A stretch of DNA of 64,000 bases from Babylonia areolata (taxonomy: Eukaryota > Mollusca > Gastropoda > Neogastropoda > Buccinidae). Positions 1-10,623 of the stretch are shown here, piece after piece. The stretch is from positions 5,131,755-5,195,754 of the forward strand of contig NC_134910.1 of assembly GCF_041734735.1 (NCBI RefSeq), in the 5' to 3' direction. Made by a program: the position numbers and the translations under genes. The number at the start of each line of letters is the position of its first letter. Within the stretch, counting starts at the first letter, position 1. Below the pieces are notes generated by a model. That model saw only the letters and a program-made list of their open reading frames with translations. It was not told the DNA's origin and did not search any database.

Positions 1-167
1 TGTAATGATGAAATAATCAATTGATAATAATTTATTTAACAATGATTGACTCAAGACTGATTTATTGTCTTACATTGGAACAGAAATTCACTGTTTGACA
101 TCTGGAATAAAAATGATTAAAAGAATAAAATGAATCTGAGGAAATTAACAGAATGTAAATTAAAAGA

Positions 168-248
<81 letters not shown>

Positions 249-292
249 GTGTGACACAGTGTGTATACATGTCACTCACACACACACACACA

Positions 293-351
<59 letters not shown>

Positions 352-389
352 AATGTGTGTCACACAGTGAGTCACATACTCACACAATA

Positions 390-461
<72 letters not shown>

Positions 462-582
462 TCTCTTCACAGTTTAACCATTTAACTGAGCTAGGGGAGG
501 TTCAGGGGCATGACATTATGAACAGTTTTCAGTTTCACAGAATTTGCTTGAATGGATATTTTATGTGAATGTGTGTCAGGTT

Positions 583-633
<51 letters not shown>

Positions 634-1579
634 CTGTGTCTGTGTTGTTTTGAGGTAAATAAATATAGAGTTGCGTCAACAGTAAATACTAACAGTATTA
701 CTAATAGTTCAATTTCTTTTTCAGCCCTGAAAGATATGATGGTACTTTATATGCCTGCCTGTACACCAGTGAATAATTCTGAGATCACTGCTGGCAAGTC
801 ATGTCATCAGAAGGAGAGGCGACACCACCACACTAACTACACTGTCAACTAAAGAACTGTCTGCTGGTGAACTATCTATGAGTGAGTGAGCAAACTGTTA
901 ATGTACTATGATTTATAGTATAAATTTACCATGAAGTGTGCAAACTTAGTTTCTTTTTACAAACTTTGTCTAGATGTACATGTATGGAATTGTAAACTTT
1001 TGCACAGACATTTACATAAATGATATAAGTGTGCATGTGCTTGACATGCCACTATGCATAAAGTAACTTAATGAATTGCAGCATGTCATGCACATGCACA
1101 CTGATATGCACACTGATACTCATAGTGATACAGCATTAATAATCACTATTTCATACTTTTATTATCAGTAAACTGCTTTGTCTGATTATATTATGATATA
1201 TATATATATATAAGTGTATTCTTTTTTATTTTCTGATAAAATACATAGAACTAGAAGTAAAGCATTTTGTAAAGTCCTGTGTAAAGAATGAAATCTGTGA
1301 TGTAAATGTACAAAACTGAAATTACTGTTGATATTTAATCTAACATTATTAGCATTAATAAATAAACTTTAGAACATATAGAAAATAATTCAGAACAAAG
1401 GAAATGAAAAGAGAAAAAGAAGTATTACATAACAAACTGTTTCAGGATAAACCATGCATTTTTGGAACATACTGACACCACCGGTGGAGAAAAAAGAGTG
1501 GAGGAAGAAGGTTCAACATCAACACCATCCACCCTGATGACACTTTGTACCACAAGAATTGATTACCTGTGCCACATAT

Positions 1580-1615
<36 letters not shown>

Positions 1616-2389
1616 AGGTTGAGTGTTTGTTTGATGAGGTTGTGTGTCTTTATTGTGTGAAGTATGGGTTTGACAAGTAGGTTTTCTTTGCAGATGAATT
1701 GTTTGAAGTGTTCATTTGGATTATGAAATGTATTTCATTTGATGCTATGCTGGGATAAAACACACATGAACTTGTACCTTTTGTATGAGCAGTTTTGTTG
1801 TGTGGATCTTTTTTGTTATTTTGTTGTGCTTGTTGTATGGATTATGGTAATATCACAAGCACACTAAGCCAGTGAGCACATTGAATTACCACAATTACAT
1901 GATTCGGCATCATGCTTTAGCATTTTTTACCTATAATCTGGCATAAAGTTTAGTACTCATACTATACAAACAAAAGTTTCATAGTAATTGGACCACAAAC
2001 AACACCACAACAAAACTGATCTTAAAACTGGAAGGTTTTTAGTCATGTTGAGCTGATTAAAAAGTAAGTATACTAATACTTAAGTTGCAATTCTTTCAAC
2101 AAAAAAAAGAAAGAAAATTCTTATTTGAATAAAATCAAATACACTCAATATTTTTCTTTCAAACTTTGTGCAATTGTGGACATTGCCACTAAGTATGTGT
2201 GTGCCAAATTTCATGAACATATCTTGCTTAGAAGTATGTGGTTGCTATGAACATGTTCCAAAACTTTTCGGCCTTGATTTCTCAGTTCGTTACTTTCGCG
2301 ACTTTAGAACTTCAAATCACAATAACTTTTCACAGAATCATCCGATTTACAAACTTTTTTTTTCGCTGTAAAGGTCATTTATTGCAGAT
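1..2389. other. AT-rich, microsatellite-rich stretch without a recognisable gene
   Basis: Holds CA/CT runs (about 173-456), a GT run (about 583-632), a short TA run near 1198-1211 and a T tract near 1581-1614. The open frames through the CA and GT runs are just dipeptide repeats (His-Thr, Cys-Val). A pyrimidine-rich AG at about 723 followed by about 40 open codons could be a splice acceptor, but nothing nearby supports an exon. Confidence 0.7.
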
Positions 2390-2760
2390 TTATGATATAC
2401 CAATAACTAAAAATCGACCTCTGGTGCAAAGCGACGCATTTCGTGGTGGTGGGTCACCTATGAGTAGCTTCACTTCCGCATCAGTTTTGCCCTCTGGCCA
2501 TTCCCGACAATGTCTTCCTAGAGTGGGTGAAATGGCTGTGTTGAATAGATGGTTGAGGTTTTCGGGGTTTTTCTCCCATTCTTTTGTTTCTTTCAGGTCT
2601 TGTAGTCGGCATACTAGCTGGATTGTGTCTTCTGCTTGCCCCATCCATGATCTTCCTCGCCCTAGACGGCTGCCTTTTTATTCTTTGACTGCGTCATGCA
2701 GTGGGTTTTGAGGGTTTTCTAATGCTTTGAAGTAGGTCTTGACCTACGCGCAGGCTGTTA
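2390..2760 (-). mobile_element. Coding remnant of a retroelement, probably the C-terminal part of a LINE
   Basis: On the - strand an 84-codon open frame (2390-2644) continues upstream in the same frame, past one stop, for about 30 more codons (KALENPQNPLHDAV is readable). Highly charged sequence followed by a PPPRNASLCTRGRFL stretch. I recall similar sequence from the end of LINE polyproteins, but no catalytic motif is present, so family assignment is inference. No intron signals were found, which argues against a host exon. Confidence 0.4.
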
Positions 2761-3517
2761 AAGGTCAGGGAACAGTTCATGGTGTTCAGTTCAGAAGTAG
2801 ACTGGCGGAGTTATCGTGAAATGAAGAAACCAGAGACAATCTCTTATTGGAAAACCTTTCGACACCAGAGACCAGGCAGATGATTACCTCCCCCATCCCC
2901 CACTCCACCCCACACACACCCACACACACCCCTCCCCCTCCACACACACACACTCTAAACTGTGGGTAAACAACGAACCGCGCGGTGTGGACAGCGAAGA
3001 CGTTGAAGCCGCACTGCAGAAAGTGGGTGTGGAGATAAGGTTCTCGCTACGTAACGTGCTGGCAAGGAACCCTTGATGAATAACTAAGACAATTCGAAAC
3101 TGGCTGCAGGTTTGTGTTTATGTCTGTGCTGAACACACCTCTGCGACCAGTCTTGAAATTTGGCGCGTTCACCGCGGCATTTCAAAAAAACAAACCAAAA
3201 CAAAAAAAAACCCCAACAACCATGAAATATAGCAAGTGACTACAAGACGGACATGTGACGGCATATTGTGATTAGGGCGGGAGGGGGAGGGGGGTGCAAG
3301 AAAGGCACAGGACTGACTGCCCCTCGTACCTCTGTCTCTCTCTCTCTCTGTCTCTTTCTCTGTCTCTCTCTCTTTCTATCTCTCTCTCTCACTCTCACGC
3401 ACAAACGTCTATGCAATGTCAGTAAATGAACTCAAACAAATAAGAACACTGTACTGCATACAAATGACAACCTTATAATCCATCTCTCACCCCCAGCACC
3501 CCGCCCCCCAGCCCCCT

Positions 3518-3549
<32 letters not shown>

Positions 3550-3615
3550 CACACACACACGCACACACACACACTGACACTGTTGCAAAGACAATAAACA
3601 ATGCCCAACCATAAT

Positions 3616-3647
<32 letters not shown>

Positions 3648-4347
3648 ACATATGCTAGAGAGAGAGAGAGAGGGAGAGAGAGAGAGAGAGAGATTGCACA
3701 TTTGTCCCCTTGTGTGTTTTTATATATATATATTTTTTTATTCAATTCGCTCGTGATAGAGGAACATTTCTTCTATAGAAGTAACCACTTGCCAGTTTGC
3801 TTGCACCTACTACATACCGTTTCTGTAAAATGTTCTCAAGTCGGTTTCCATGTTTCTGGAAAGTCTGCTGAGAGAGAGAAATATCCTCCAGCTTGACAAA
3901 ACAGCTGTGAGTCATTCAGATCGTAGCAGCCTACAACTAACATCAGTAACTGAACCTTTCGCCATTCAAACATTTTCCTGAAAATCAGACAGAATGGAAA
4001 TTGAAGATTACTGCGCAGTCGTTACCAGGACATGTCTGGATGCAGTCATTTTTGGAAATGTCCGAAAGTCTGTGTCATTTTCAGAAATGGCTGCTTTCCT
4101 GAATTGACCGCTTCACAGAAAAACACCGAAACGACGGGAAAACATGAACATCGTCCATGCTACGCCCTTCCTTCTCAGGTCAACGATGTCACAAGTGAAC
4201 ACGCCTCTTTCGACAAAATAATAATAAATTGAAAACAAAATCGCAAAAAAAAAAAAAAAAGGAAGATAATTAAATAACGAACAAACAACAACAACAACAA
4301 AAATAATAATGATGATGATGATGATAACAATAATAATATCATTATCA
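2761..4347. other. Intergenic stretch with simple repeats
   Basis: CA-rich runs near 2905-2955 and 3520-3575, CT-rich sequence near 3330-3400, GT run 3620-3647, GA run 3656-3693 and an A tract near 4244-4260. No coding region or RNA gene seen. Confidence 0.6.
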
Positions 4348-4579
4348 TTAACTCACTCAGTACGGCCAGTCCTCTCTTCTCCTCTACACAGACCGCTCGG
4401 ATGTCCAGTGGGTGTCTCAATGACCCAACCTTTAGCTTCTGTCGTCAGAATTGTGGTATTCTTTGTCAACATTCACCTCTTCAGTATAAGAGCCTTCCGC
4501 TTGCAATATTTTGATGGTGGTAATTGGGGTGAAACGCTCTTAACGTCGTCTCTTTCGCCGTTCGTATGGAGAGAGTTAA
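4348..4579. mobile_element. Small non-autonomous DNA element flanked by TTAA (MITE)
   Basis: Starts TTAA-CTCACTCAGTACGGCC and ends CGGCGAAAGAGACG-like in reverse complement (GCCGTTCGTATGGAGAG-TTAA). The outer 18 or so bases of the two ends are imperfect inverted copies, and TTAA stands at both borders, which is the target duplication of piggyBac-type elements. About 224 bp inside the TTAA pair; no coding capacity. The similarity of the ends is looser than in the element at 52070, so assignment is less certain. Confidence 0.55.
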
Positions 4580-6205
4580 TCATAGGAAACAGTTTATTCC
4601 ACAGAAGCATGACGCTTCATTCCACAGAGTTTGAATAACTGTCGGCAGCATGTGCTCGTTGCACGTTTGTCATGTGTTTGGTCAACTGTATTACATGATT
4701 ATCAATGAAGCATGGTTGACCTTTGGTGGTGTCAAAAGGAAATAATTCAAGTATTCACAGCATACGTTTTTCTGATTTATTCTGACATTGAGATCCCTCA
4801 TCAAGGACCTGCCATAACGTATGGAAACCGTAATTTTTTGTTAATATTCCTCACATGTTGTCGGGCCAGGCTTTTGTCCAGGCTTGACAGGAGTTGGAGA
4901 CACGGTTCCCTTCAAAACGTCTGTGACGTACGATACAATCACATCCGGTAACTTCAAAACGTATTTCAAACGGGGTTGTCCACATCTCAGTCAACTGAAA
5001 TGGAGTACGGGAAAAAGACGAATCTTAGGATATAAGGTAAATTTCTTACACAAACTATTCATTCTTCCTCCACCCTAAGTGTCTGAAAGGTGTGCAAAAA
5101 AGTAGCGCTGTCGACATGTAGTGATGTCGAACATTAGGATGACACAGAAAAAATGTAAACAGTAGTGCTATGGGCACATAATGCTGTTGAACGTCATGGT
5201 AACTAGACGTTGCGCTGTTGACACGTAGCGCTATCAGGGAGTGTTTCTTTTTGCTCACGTGTGTGTTTTAACATGTGTGTGTGTGTGTGAGTCCATGATG
5301 AAGTTGAACAAATTCTTTTTTCTGTGGAAATAATCTGTCAGTAACAAATTTCTTTCCAAACATTCTGACAACAATGACAATGCATTTCCGGGAAGGCAAA
5401 AAAACATATCGAAGCTCAAAGTCGTGATGAAGTCAGGGAAAGTTTCAAACATTGATAGATCTATACTATGATCGTAAAACAATGAAATGCCGAACGATGT
5501 GGCGTGCTTAAGACAGAATCGCTCCGGTTCCTGTACACAACTTTCGGTTTGACAAACACTCGTGTCTGATGGAGAGCAAAACTATGATCTGGATCGTTAT
5601 TAAACTTTTATGTATGTCCAGGTAACACCTCCACTCCCATCTTTCTCTTTCTCTCTCCTTCCACTAATCATTTTCAGCTTCATTCTTTTTTGTGCAGCAG
5701 GAATCACACGTCAACCATGAACAATTTCCTTCTTCTTGTTTTGTTCTGGACAAAACATTAACTTTGGTACAGTGATATTTGGCCTTCCTTTTTCTCCCCC
5801 TTCTCTTTTGTTCTTGATAATATGTTTTTAGTTCCAAACCATTTCTTCCAATCAGCTTGGCTATGAAAAAAAAACCCCAAAAACCCCATATGATTTGATT
5901 TTTTTTTCTTTCGATTTCTTGCAGCAGCATTTTACCGTCTCTGACTTTTTTCCCCCCCTTCATTGTGTTTTCATAAGAGGAACAAGTATTGTTCTGGGTT
6001 ACTCCTTTACATGTTTCTTCAATGGCTCGGTATTTCTCTCACAACGGCGAAGAGTCATGACAAAGAACGGAAAACACGAGAAATGGCTGTCAGTGTTGCT
6101 TGCGATCAGGTGGTTACCAACAGTGAAGCTGCGTGTTTTATGGCAGCTTGTACGGCGATAGGGGTATGATTTATTGTCAACGAATGTTACGTTTTCCATC
6201 TCGGT
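4580..6205. other. Intergenic stretch without a recognisable gene
   Basis: Unique-looking DNA with short open frames only. A degenerate repeat built on GTAGCGCTGTCGACATGTAG-like units is visible at about 5090-5240. Nothing else can be supported. Confidence 0.5.
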
Positions 6206-6219
6206 TGATGATTTATTGG

Positions 6220-6286
<67 letters not shown>

Positions 6287-6349
6287 GTGTTTGTGATCGA
6301 GAAATAGAGTGTGTACGTGTTAGAGTGTGCATGCATGCGTGCGTAGGTG

Positions 6350-6386
<37 letters not shown>

Positions 6387-6700
6387 ATAAACAATGAATG
6401 AAACATACTAAATCATCAAGTCAGTAGTAACATAAACGCACATCACTCCCCCCCCCCCCCTCCCCATCCCTTTCTACCCCACTCTCTCTCTCTCTCACTC
6501 TCTCTGTGCTCCTTCCCCTCTCTCTCTCCCCCTCCCTCTCTCTCCCCCTCCTTCATTCTCATCCCTCTCTCTCCCCCTCCCTCTCTCTCCCCCTCCCTCT
6601 CTCTCCCGCTCCCTTATTCTTCCCCGGACCCTCTCTCTCTCTCTCTATCCCCCCCACCCCCTCTCTCTCTCTCCCTCCCTGGAACTGCACAACCGACAGG
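6220..6700. repeat. GT microsatellites and CT/CCCT-rich tract
   Basis: GT run at about 6220-6286 and again near 6355-6382, then a long pyrimidine-rich tract of CTCTCTCCCCCTCC-type units from about 6447 to 6680. Frames through it encode only Cys-Val or Ser-Leu-Pro repeats. Confidence 0.85.
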
Positions 6701-6789
6701 AAAACAGAAAAAAAAAAAAAATGGAAAAAAGTAGTTGTTGCACATAATTATGTCTGCCTCCCGTCTTGTAGTTTCACTCTGGAGTGTGA

Positions 6790-7495
6790 TGAAAACTGAG
6801 AAAGAGAAACACCCGTTACTGAGTCTTGTTATAATTTTCTTTTTGGCTCGAGCTTTTTCTAAATTACAAAAATATTTTGTGTTTCGTTCACCCTCCTCAA
6901 TCCACTTAATTCTTGATCTGACTTGTGCCCCTCTCGCTTTTTCGATTAACAATAATTCTAGATTTCGTTTTAATTTTAGAAATTGAGTCTGTTTGTTTTT
7001 GTTAGAGTGATCGTTTACTAAGTCTTTCTCAACGTCTGAAATTTGTAGCTCTAATCTCTTCACGTTATTCCGTTCTTTACATGCAACATTTTTACCAAAC
7101 TCACTGCACAAATTTCTTATTTCAATTTTGCAACATTCCCACTTTTCTATATAGGAAATATTATCACTGACATCATAATTTAAATGATTATCTAGCACTT
7201 CATTCATTAATTTGACAAACTCTGTGTTCTTAAGATAGCTATTATTGAATTTCCAGTATCCTGGCCCACGGGAAAAATATTCTGATTAAGCTCTGTAACA
7301 ACCGTTTTGTGGTCCGAGTTAGGGACTGTCCGATGCTCACAAGAAACACAACAATGTAGCATACTGTGTGATGTGAAAAAATAATCGAGTCTTCTAGCTA
7401 TAAATGGATTTGTTCTGTGCCATGTGAAATCTTTACTATTAGGGTGTAATGTTCTCCAAAGATCAACTAGTTCTCATGCCGTTTGTGTCTGATAT
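6790..7495 (-). mobile_element. LINE fragment, end of endonuclease and linker before reverse transcriptase (L1/Tx1-like)
   Basis: Read on the - strand, the right part codes for the end of an APE-type endonuclease (a SDHKTVVTELN stretch around 7290, the conserved SDH of the family), followed by a charged linker and the motif RSRIKWIEEGERNTKYFCN, which L1/Tx1-type LINEs carry just before the reverse transcriptase. The frame is interrupted in the endonuclease part and the reverse transcriptase is missing, so this is a dead fragment. It ends in CT-rich DNA. Confidence 0.7.
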
Positions 7496-8287
7496 TGTGA
7501 CTTGTCTAAATTTCCCTCAACACAGTTCGGTGCGCCGTTTGTGTCTGATATTGTGACTGTTGTCTAAAATTACCTTCCATCAAAGTCCGTGCCCACCACT
7601 CTTGTCAGTCCAATGGAATGATAGAAAAGTTCAGTGGGATCCTGAAGTGTTCAAGAAAGCAGTTCAGGAGGTCAACGGATTGGAACAGGTCATCCCTGTC
7701 CTTCTGTTCGCCTGTCCTGGGCTCAATCGGACATCATTTCCTGTTTTTGTTTTTGGTTACTCTTTAAACTTGTAAGGAAAAAAAAATCAATTCTCTCACT
7801 AAATAAAAGTTCACATCACACCCTTAATCTAGGACAAAACCAGTAGTGACACGAATTTGACTTGGAAAATAATATATCACAGTGACATGAGCTAACGAGA
7901 AAGAACACCTATTTCTCGGTACAAAAAACTACGCGGTCACAAAGACAAAATATGAATTTGGTGCCAGGGCTTTTTTGTTGTTCTGTGACTAACTCACATG
8001 GCTTACAATTTTATGGTACTGAGTTTTCTGGAATGACTTGTTGCGATTGTATGGGGACTGTAAATTGCATACATGCACTGCTGTTATTTGTAATGTTTCT
8101 GGTGATGATCATCATGGTTCTTTTGTCCTGCTCTTCTTTCTTCTTCCTATTGTTCGCCCCTTCACAGTGCCCGTCCGGCCTGCCTGAGGAATGACGTCAT
8201 ATCCAGGTCCTTTCTGGAGCCATGGCCCTTCGTGTCGCACTCTGGTTTCAGAATTCGCTGGGCTTCGAAGACCTGGCCAGTGCGTCG

Positions 8288-8595
8288 GGTCTATGTGTAG
8301 CTAAGACATCTGATTTTTGTTCACCTGTATGGTCTATGTGTAGCTAAAACATCTGAGTTTTGTTTACCTGTATGGTCTATGTGTAGCTAAGACATCTGAT
8401 TCTTGTTCACCTGCATGGTCTATGTGTAGCTAAGATATCTGATTTTTTGTTTACCTGTATGGTCTATTTCTAGCTAAGCCATCTTATATTTGTTTACCTG
8501 TATGGTCTATGTGTAGCTAAGACATCTTATATTTGTTTACCTGTATTGTCTATGTGTAGCTAAGACATCTGGTTTTTGTTCACCCTTGTGGTCTC
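8288..8595. repeat. Minisatellite, unit about 43 bp, about 7 copies
   Basis: Unit reads GGTCTATGTGTAGCTAAGAC followed by ATCTGATTTTTGTTCACCTG and TAT. Copies differ by a few bases each. The units abut directly, with no spacers of unique sequence. Confidence 0.9.
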
Positions 8596-8895
8596 GAACT
8601 CCCCATTGTAGCTCTTGACAGCAACAGACCTGAAGACATCGTACTGTGTTGTTGCCTCTGTCGGGTTCGAGCATGTGTTCCCTGGTTTATCAGTCCGTGA
8701 GGCAAATCACCACACCACGGCGGCTGGTTCTGCCTGCATTACTTTTTATCTTTCTTGTGAACGTGAAAATTTGTCATGAGTTTTTAAAAAAAGACATTTT
8801 ATTGATTAAGTTTGTTCCTGCAATTACCATTACCACTGGTTTGTGCAGGAGTGTTCTCTTGTTGCTGTCACGTTCGTTGATTTCTCCTTTGAACG

Positions 8896-9133
8896 TGAGG
8901 AAGGTGGCAGAATGGTTAAGACGCTTATTTGCCAATGCAGTGGTCGCGAAGGTCTGGGTTCGATTCCCGCTTTTGCCCCTTCTCCCAACTTTGGGAAAAT
9001 CACACTAAGCGTCTAGTCATCGGGTGAGATGATAGACCGAGGTCCCGTGTGCAGCACGCACTTTGAACTTTGAAGTGCAATCAAGGCGTTATCTTCTGGC
9101 AACGTTCTGTAGAAGTCCACTCTGATTGGTATA

Positions 9134-9189
<56 letters not shown>

Positions 9190-9290
9190 GCACGCACTCA
9201 AGGATTGAATAGTGCGCTATTTTATGCTGCTATTAGGTATCTGCCTAGCAAATGTGGTGTAGCGAAACTGAAACTGAAACTGGCTGATTA
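8896..9290 (+). mobile_element. tRNA-derived SINE, full-length type, split by a TA microsatellite
   Basis: The head carries Pol III promoter boxes: TGGCAGAATGGTTAAG (A box) and GGTTCGATTCCC (B box). A core follows (CACTAAGCGTCTAGTCATCG, GAGGTCCCGTGTGCAGCACG) and a tail with CTGCCTAGCAAATGTGGTGT and repeats of GAAACT. A TA run (9131-9186) sits inside it. The same family recurs at 39666-40045, and its tail alone at 59646 and 63627. Confidence 0.8.
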
Positions 9291-9610
9291 ACCCAACACA
9301 GTGAGTGCAGTCATGCAGCCCGACAGTACCATCACAATCAGTGGCAGAGTCACTTCATTATCTCAGGTAGAGGAACCAAGATTTCTCTGAGATAATAAGG
9401 ATGCTCTGTCTTCAGCGATAATTCTCCGGCTGTCCGACTTCAGATGGTTTGTGCCGATGATAGTAGGTGCCGTGTGCCACAGGGAAACGATGGACTTTTC
9501 TGTCCACTGTTATTTCCAACAAGGGGTTTTATAAGACTTTGTACATATCCTATTCTGTTCTACATGAATCATGAATATTAAGCTGTCGTTTAGAGCCTGC
9601 TATGGTTTGC

Positions 9611-9616
9611 CTGCTA
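9611..9616. repeat. Target-site duplication CTGCTA, left copy
   Basis: CTGCTA directly precedes the first base of the left terminal repeat; the identical hexamer follows the right end at 24369-24374. Six bases is the length typical for Polinton insertions. Confidence 0.9.
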
Positions 9617-9918
9617 AGTAGTATAAGGGATGGGGGTTCTATATAGAACGATTTTGGCGTTAATAAGGCCCAACAACGCCCTCAAGCATAAAAAAAAACC
9701 CGTGCGATCGGGTTTTTTCGGCTTAAAAAGGTGTAACAACGCCTTAAACCATAAAAACGAAAACGGCTTAAATATGTGTATGGAGAGCCAAATCACAAGA
9801 TAAAAAAAAAAAAAAAAAAAAAAAAAAATGATGGTTGGATATGTGTATGGAGAGCGAAACGGTCATGGGGGTTTTATATACAACCGACCCCAGCCCAAAA
9901 CCGCCCTCAAGCATAAAA
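9617..9918 (+). repeat. Polinton left terminal inverted repeat
   Basis: Begins AGTAGTATAAGGGATGGGGG and matches the reverse complement of the right end. Contains an A tract (about 9801-9828) that is mirrored by a T tract on the right. Carries copies of GTGTATGGAGAGC at 9777 and 9843, with a third just inside at 9954. Confidence 0.93.
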
Positions 9919-10040
9919 AAAAAATCTAGTTAAAACCAGTTATAACCAGTTACGTGTATGGAGAGCGAAACGGTCGCCCCGTTCCCCGTGTGTGTGTGTG
10001 TGCTGGCAAGCGACTGCACGGCGTGTGTAGTGGGAGTGGT

Positions 10041-10130
10041 CCCGCGCACAGCCTGCCTCCGCGTATCTTCCCGCGCGCACAGCCTGCATCCCGCGCGCAC
10101 AGCCTGCCTCCGCGTATCTTCCCACCCGCG
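10041..10130. repeat. GC-rich tandem repeat inside the Polinton left end
   Basis: About two and a half units of CGCGCACAGCCTGCCTCCGC followed by GTATCTTCC, much richer in GC than the AT-rich element around it. It lies between the left terminal repeat and the first gene and has no counterpart on the right, so it could be a control or replication region; that role is inference. Confidence 0.75.
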
Positions 10131-10148
10131 CGCGAAGATTGTGATCAC

Positions 10149-10189
10149 CCTATTAGAGAAAAGATTATATTGTATATATAGAAAAAATA
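10149..10189 (+). promoter_or_regulatory. Promoter-like module, copy 1
   Basis: CCTATTAGAGAAAAGATTAT then ATTGTATATATAGAAAAAAT lies directly upstream of the ATG of the Cys-rich gene. A near copy sits upstream of the DNA polymerase gene at 10577-10623. The TGTATATATAG part looks like a TATA box. Reading it as a shared (perhaps early) promoter is inference from the duplication and position. Confidence 0.6.
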
Positions 10190-10558
10190 ATGCCTTTTCC
10201 ACATAACATTTGTGAGTACCCTCAAGTTAAAACAAATAGAGTATGCGGTCGAGCTTGCATGGGGCTCTATTGTAAAGATCATATTAAATGTCATAGAAAA
10301 GGAATGTCACTTCCAGTACTTTGTATAAAATGCAACCTTTATGTACGTACGAAGTATGTTATTTGTTGTAAATGTAAGCATAAAAAAGAGAAGCCTCCTC
10401 CCATGGAGAAAAAGATTGATCCTATACCCGATTGTGGAGAACATTCAAGCGACTCTGAGGGTTATATTTCTGATGATGATGAAATTGACCCTTTTGAAAC
10501 TTATTCAAGAGGGTACATTCCACCCTTTGGTGGAGTAATCATTGGATTCAGAGATTGA
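10190..10558 (+). CDS. Cys-rich small protein of the Polinton, function unknown
   Basis: 122 residues. The first half holds about ten cysteines and several histidines arranged in pairs (CGRACMGLYCKDHIKCHRKG at about residues 19-38, then CIKC and CCKCKHK), which suggests one or two zinc-binding knuckles. The second half is acidic (SDSEGYISDDDEID) and ends in a hydrophobic GGVIIGF stretch. It is the first gene of the element and shares its upstream module with the polymerase gene 66 bp downstream, so the two are likely expressed together. A DNA- or RNA-binding accessory role is possible but not shown. I do not recognise a named family. Confidence 0.75.
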   Translation: MPFPHNICEYPQVKTNRVCGRACMGLYCKDHIKCHRKGMSLPVLCIKCNLYVRTKYVICCKCKHKKEKPPPMEKKIDPIPDCGEHSSDSEGYISDDDEIDPFETYSRGYIPPFGGVIIGFRD

Positions 10559-10576
10559 TCAACTTGTAAAAAAAAT

Positions 10577-10623
10577 CCTATTAGAGAAAAAAATATAATT
10601 GTATATATAGAGAGAAAAAAAAA
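10577..10623 (+). promoter_or_regulatory. Promoter-like module, copy 2, upstream of polB
   Basis: CCTATTAGAGAAAAAAATAT then AATTGTATATATAGAGAGAA and an A run ending at the polymerase ATG. It matches the module at 10149 in order and spacing (41 and 47 bases from module start to ATG). Confidence 0.6.

Noticed and set aside
130-485. Open frames in CA, GT and CT runs (also near 6133, 37101, 49694, 51271, 60915)
   Set aside because: They translate to His-Thr, Cys-Val or Ser-Leu repeats and are products of microsatellites.
544-852. Possible exon after the acceptor-like site at about 723
   Set aside because: About 40 codons with no recognised domain, no partner exons and a GT microsatellite upstream.
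8896-8975. tRNA gene candidates (also 38595-38670 and 57987-58063)
   Set aside because: A and B boxes are present but each continues into a repeat body seen elsewhere in the window, and cloverleaf stems are poor. They are SINE heads.
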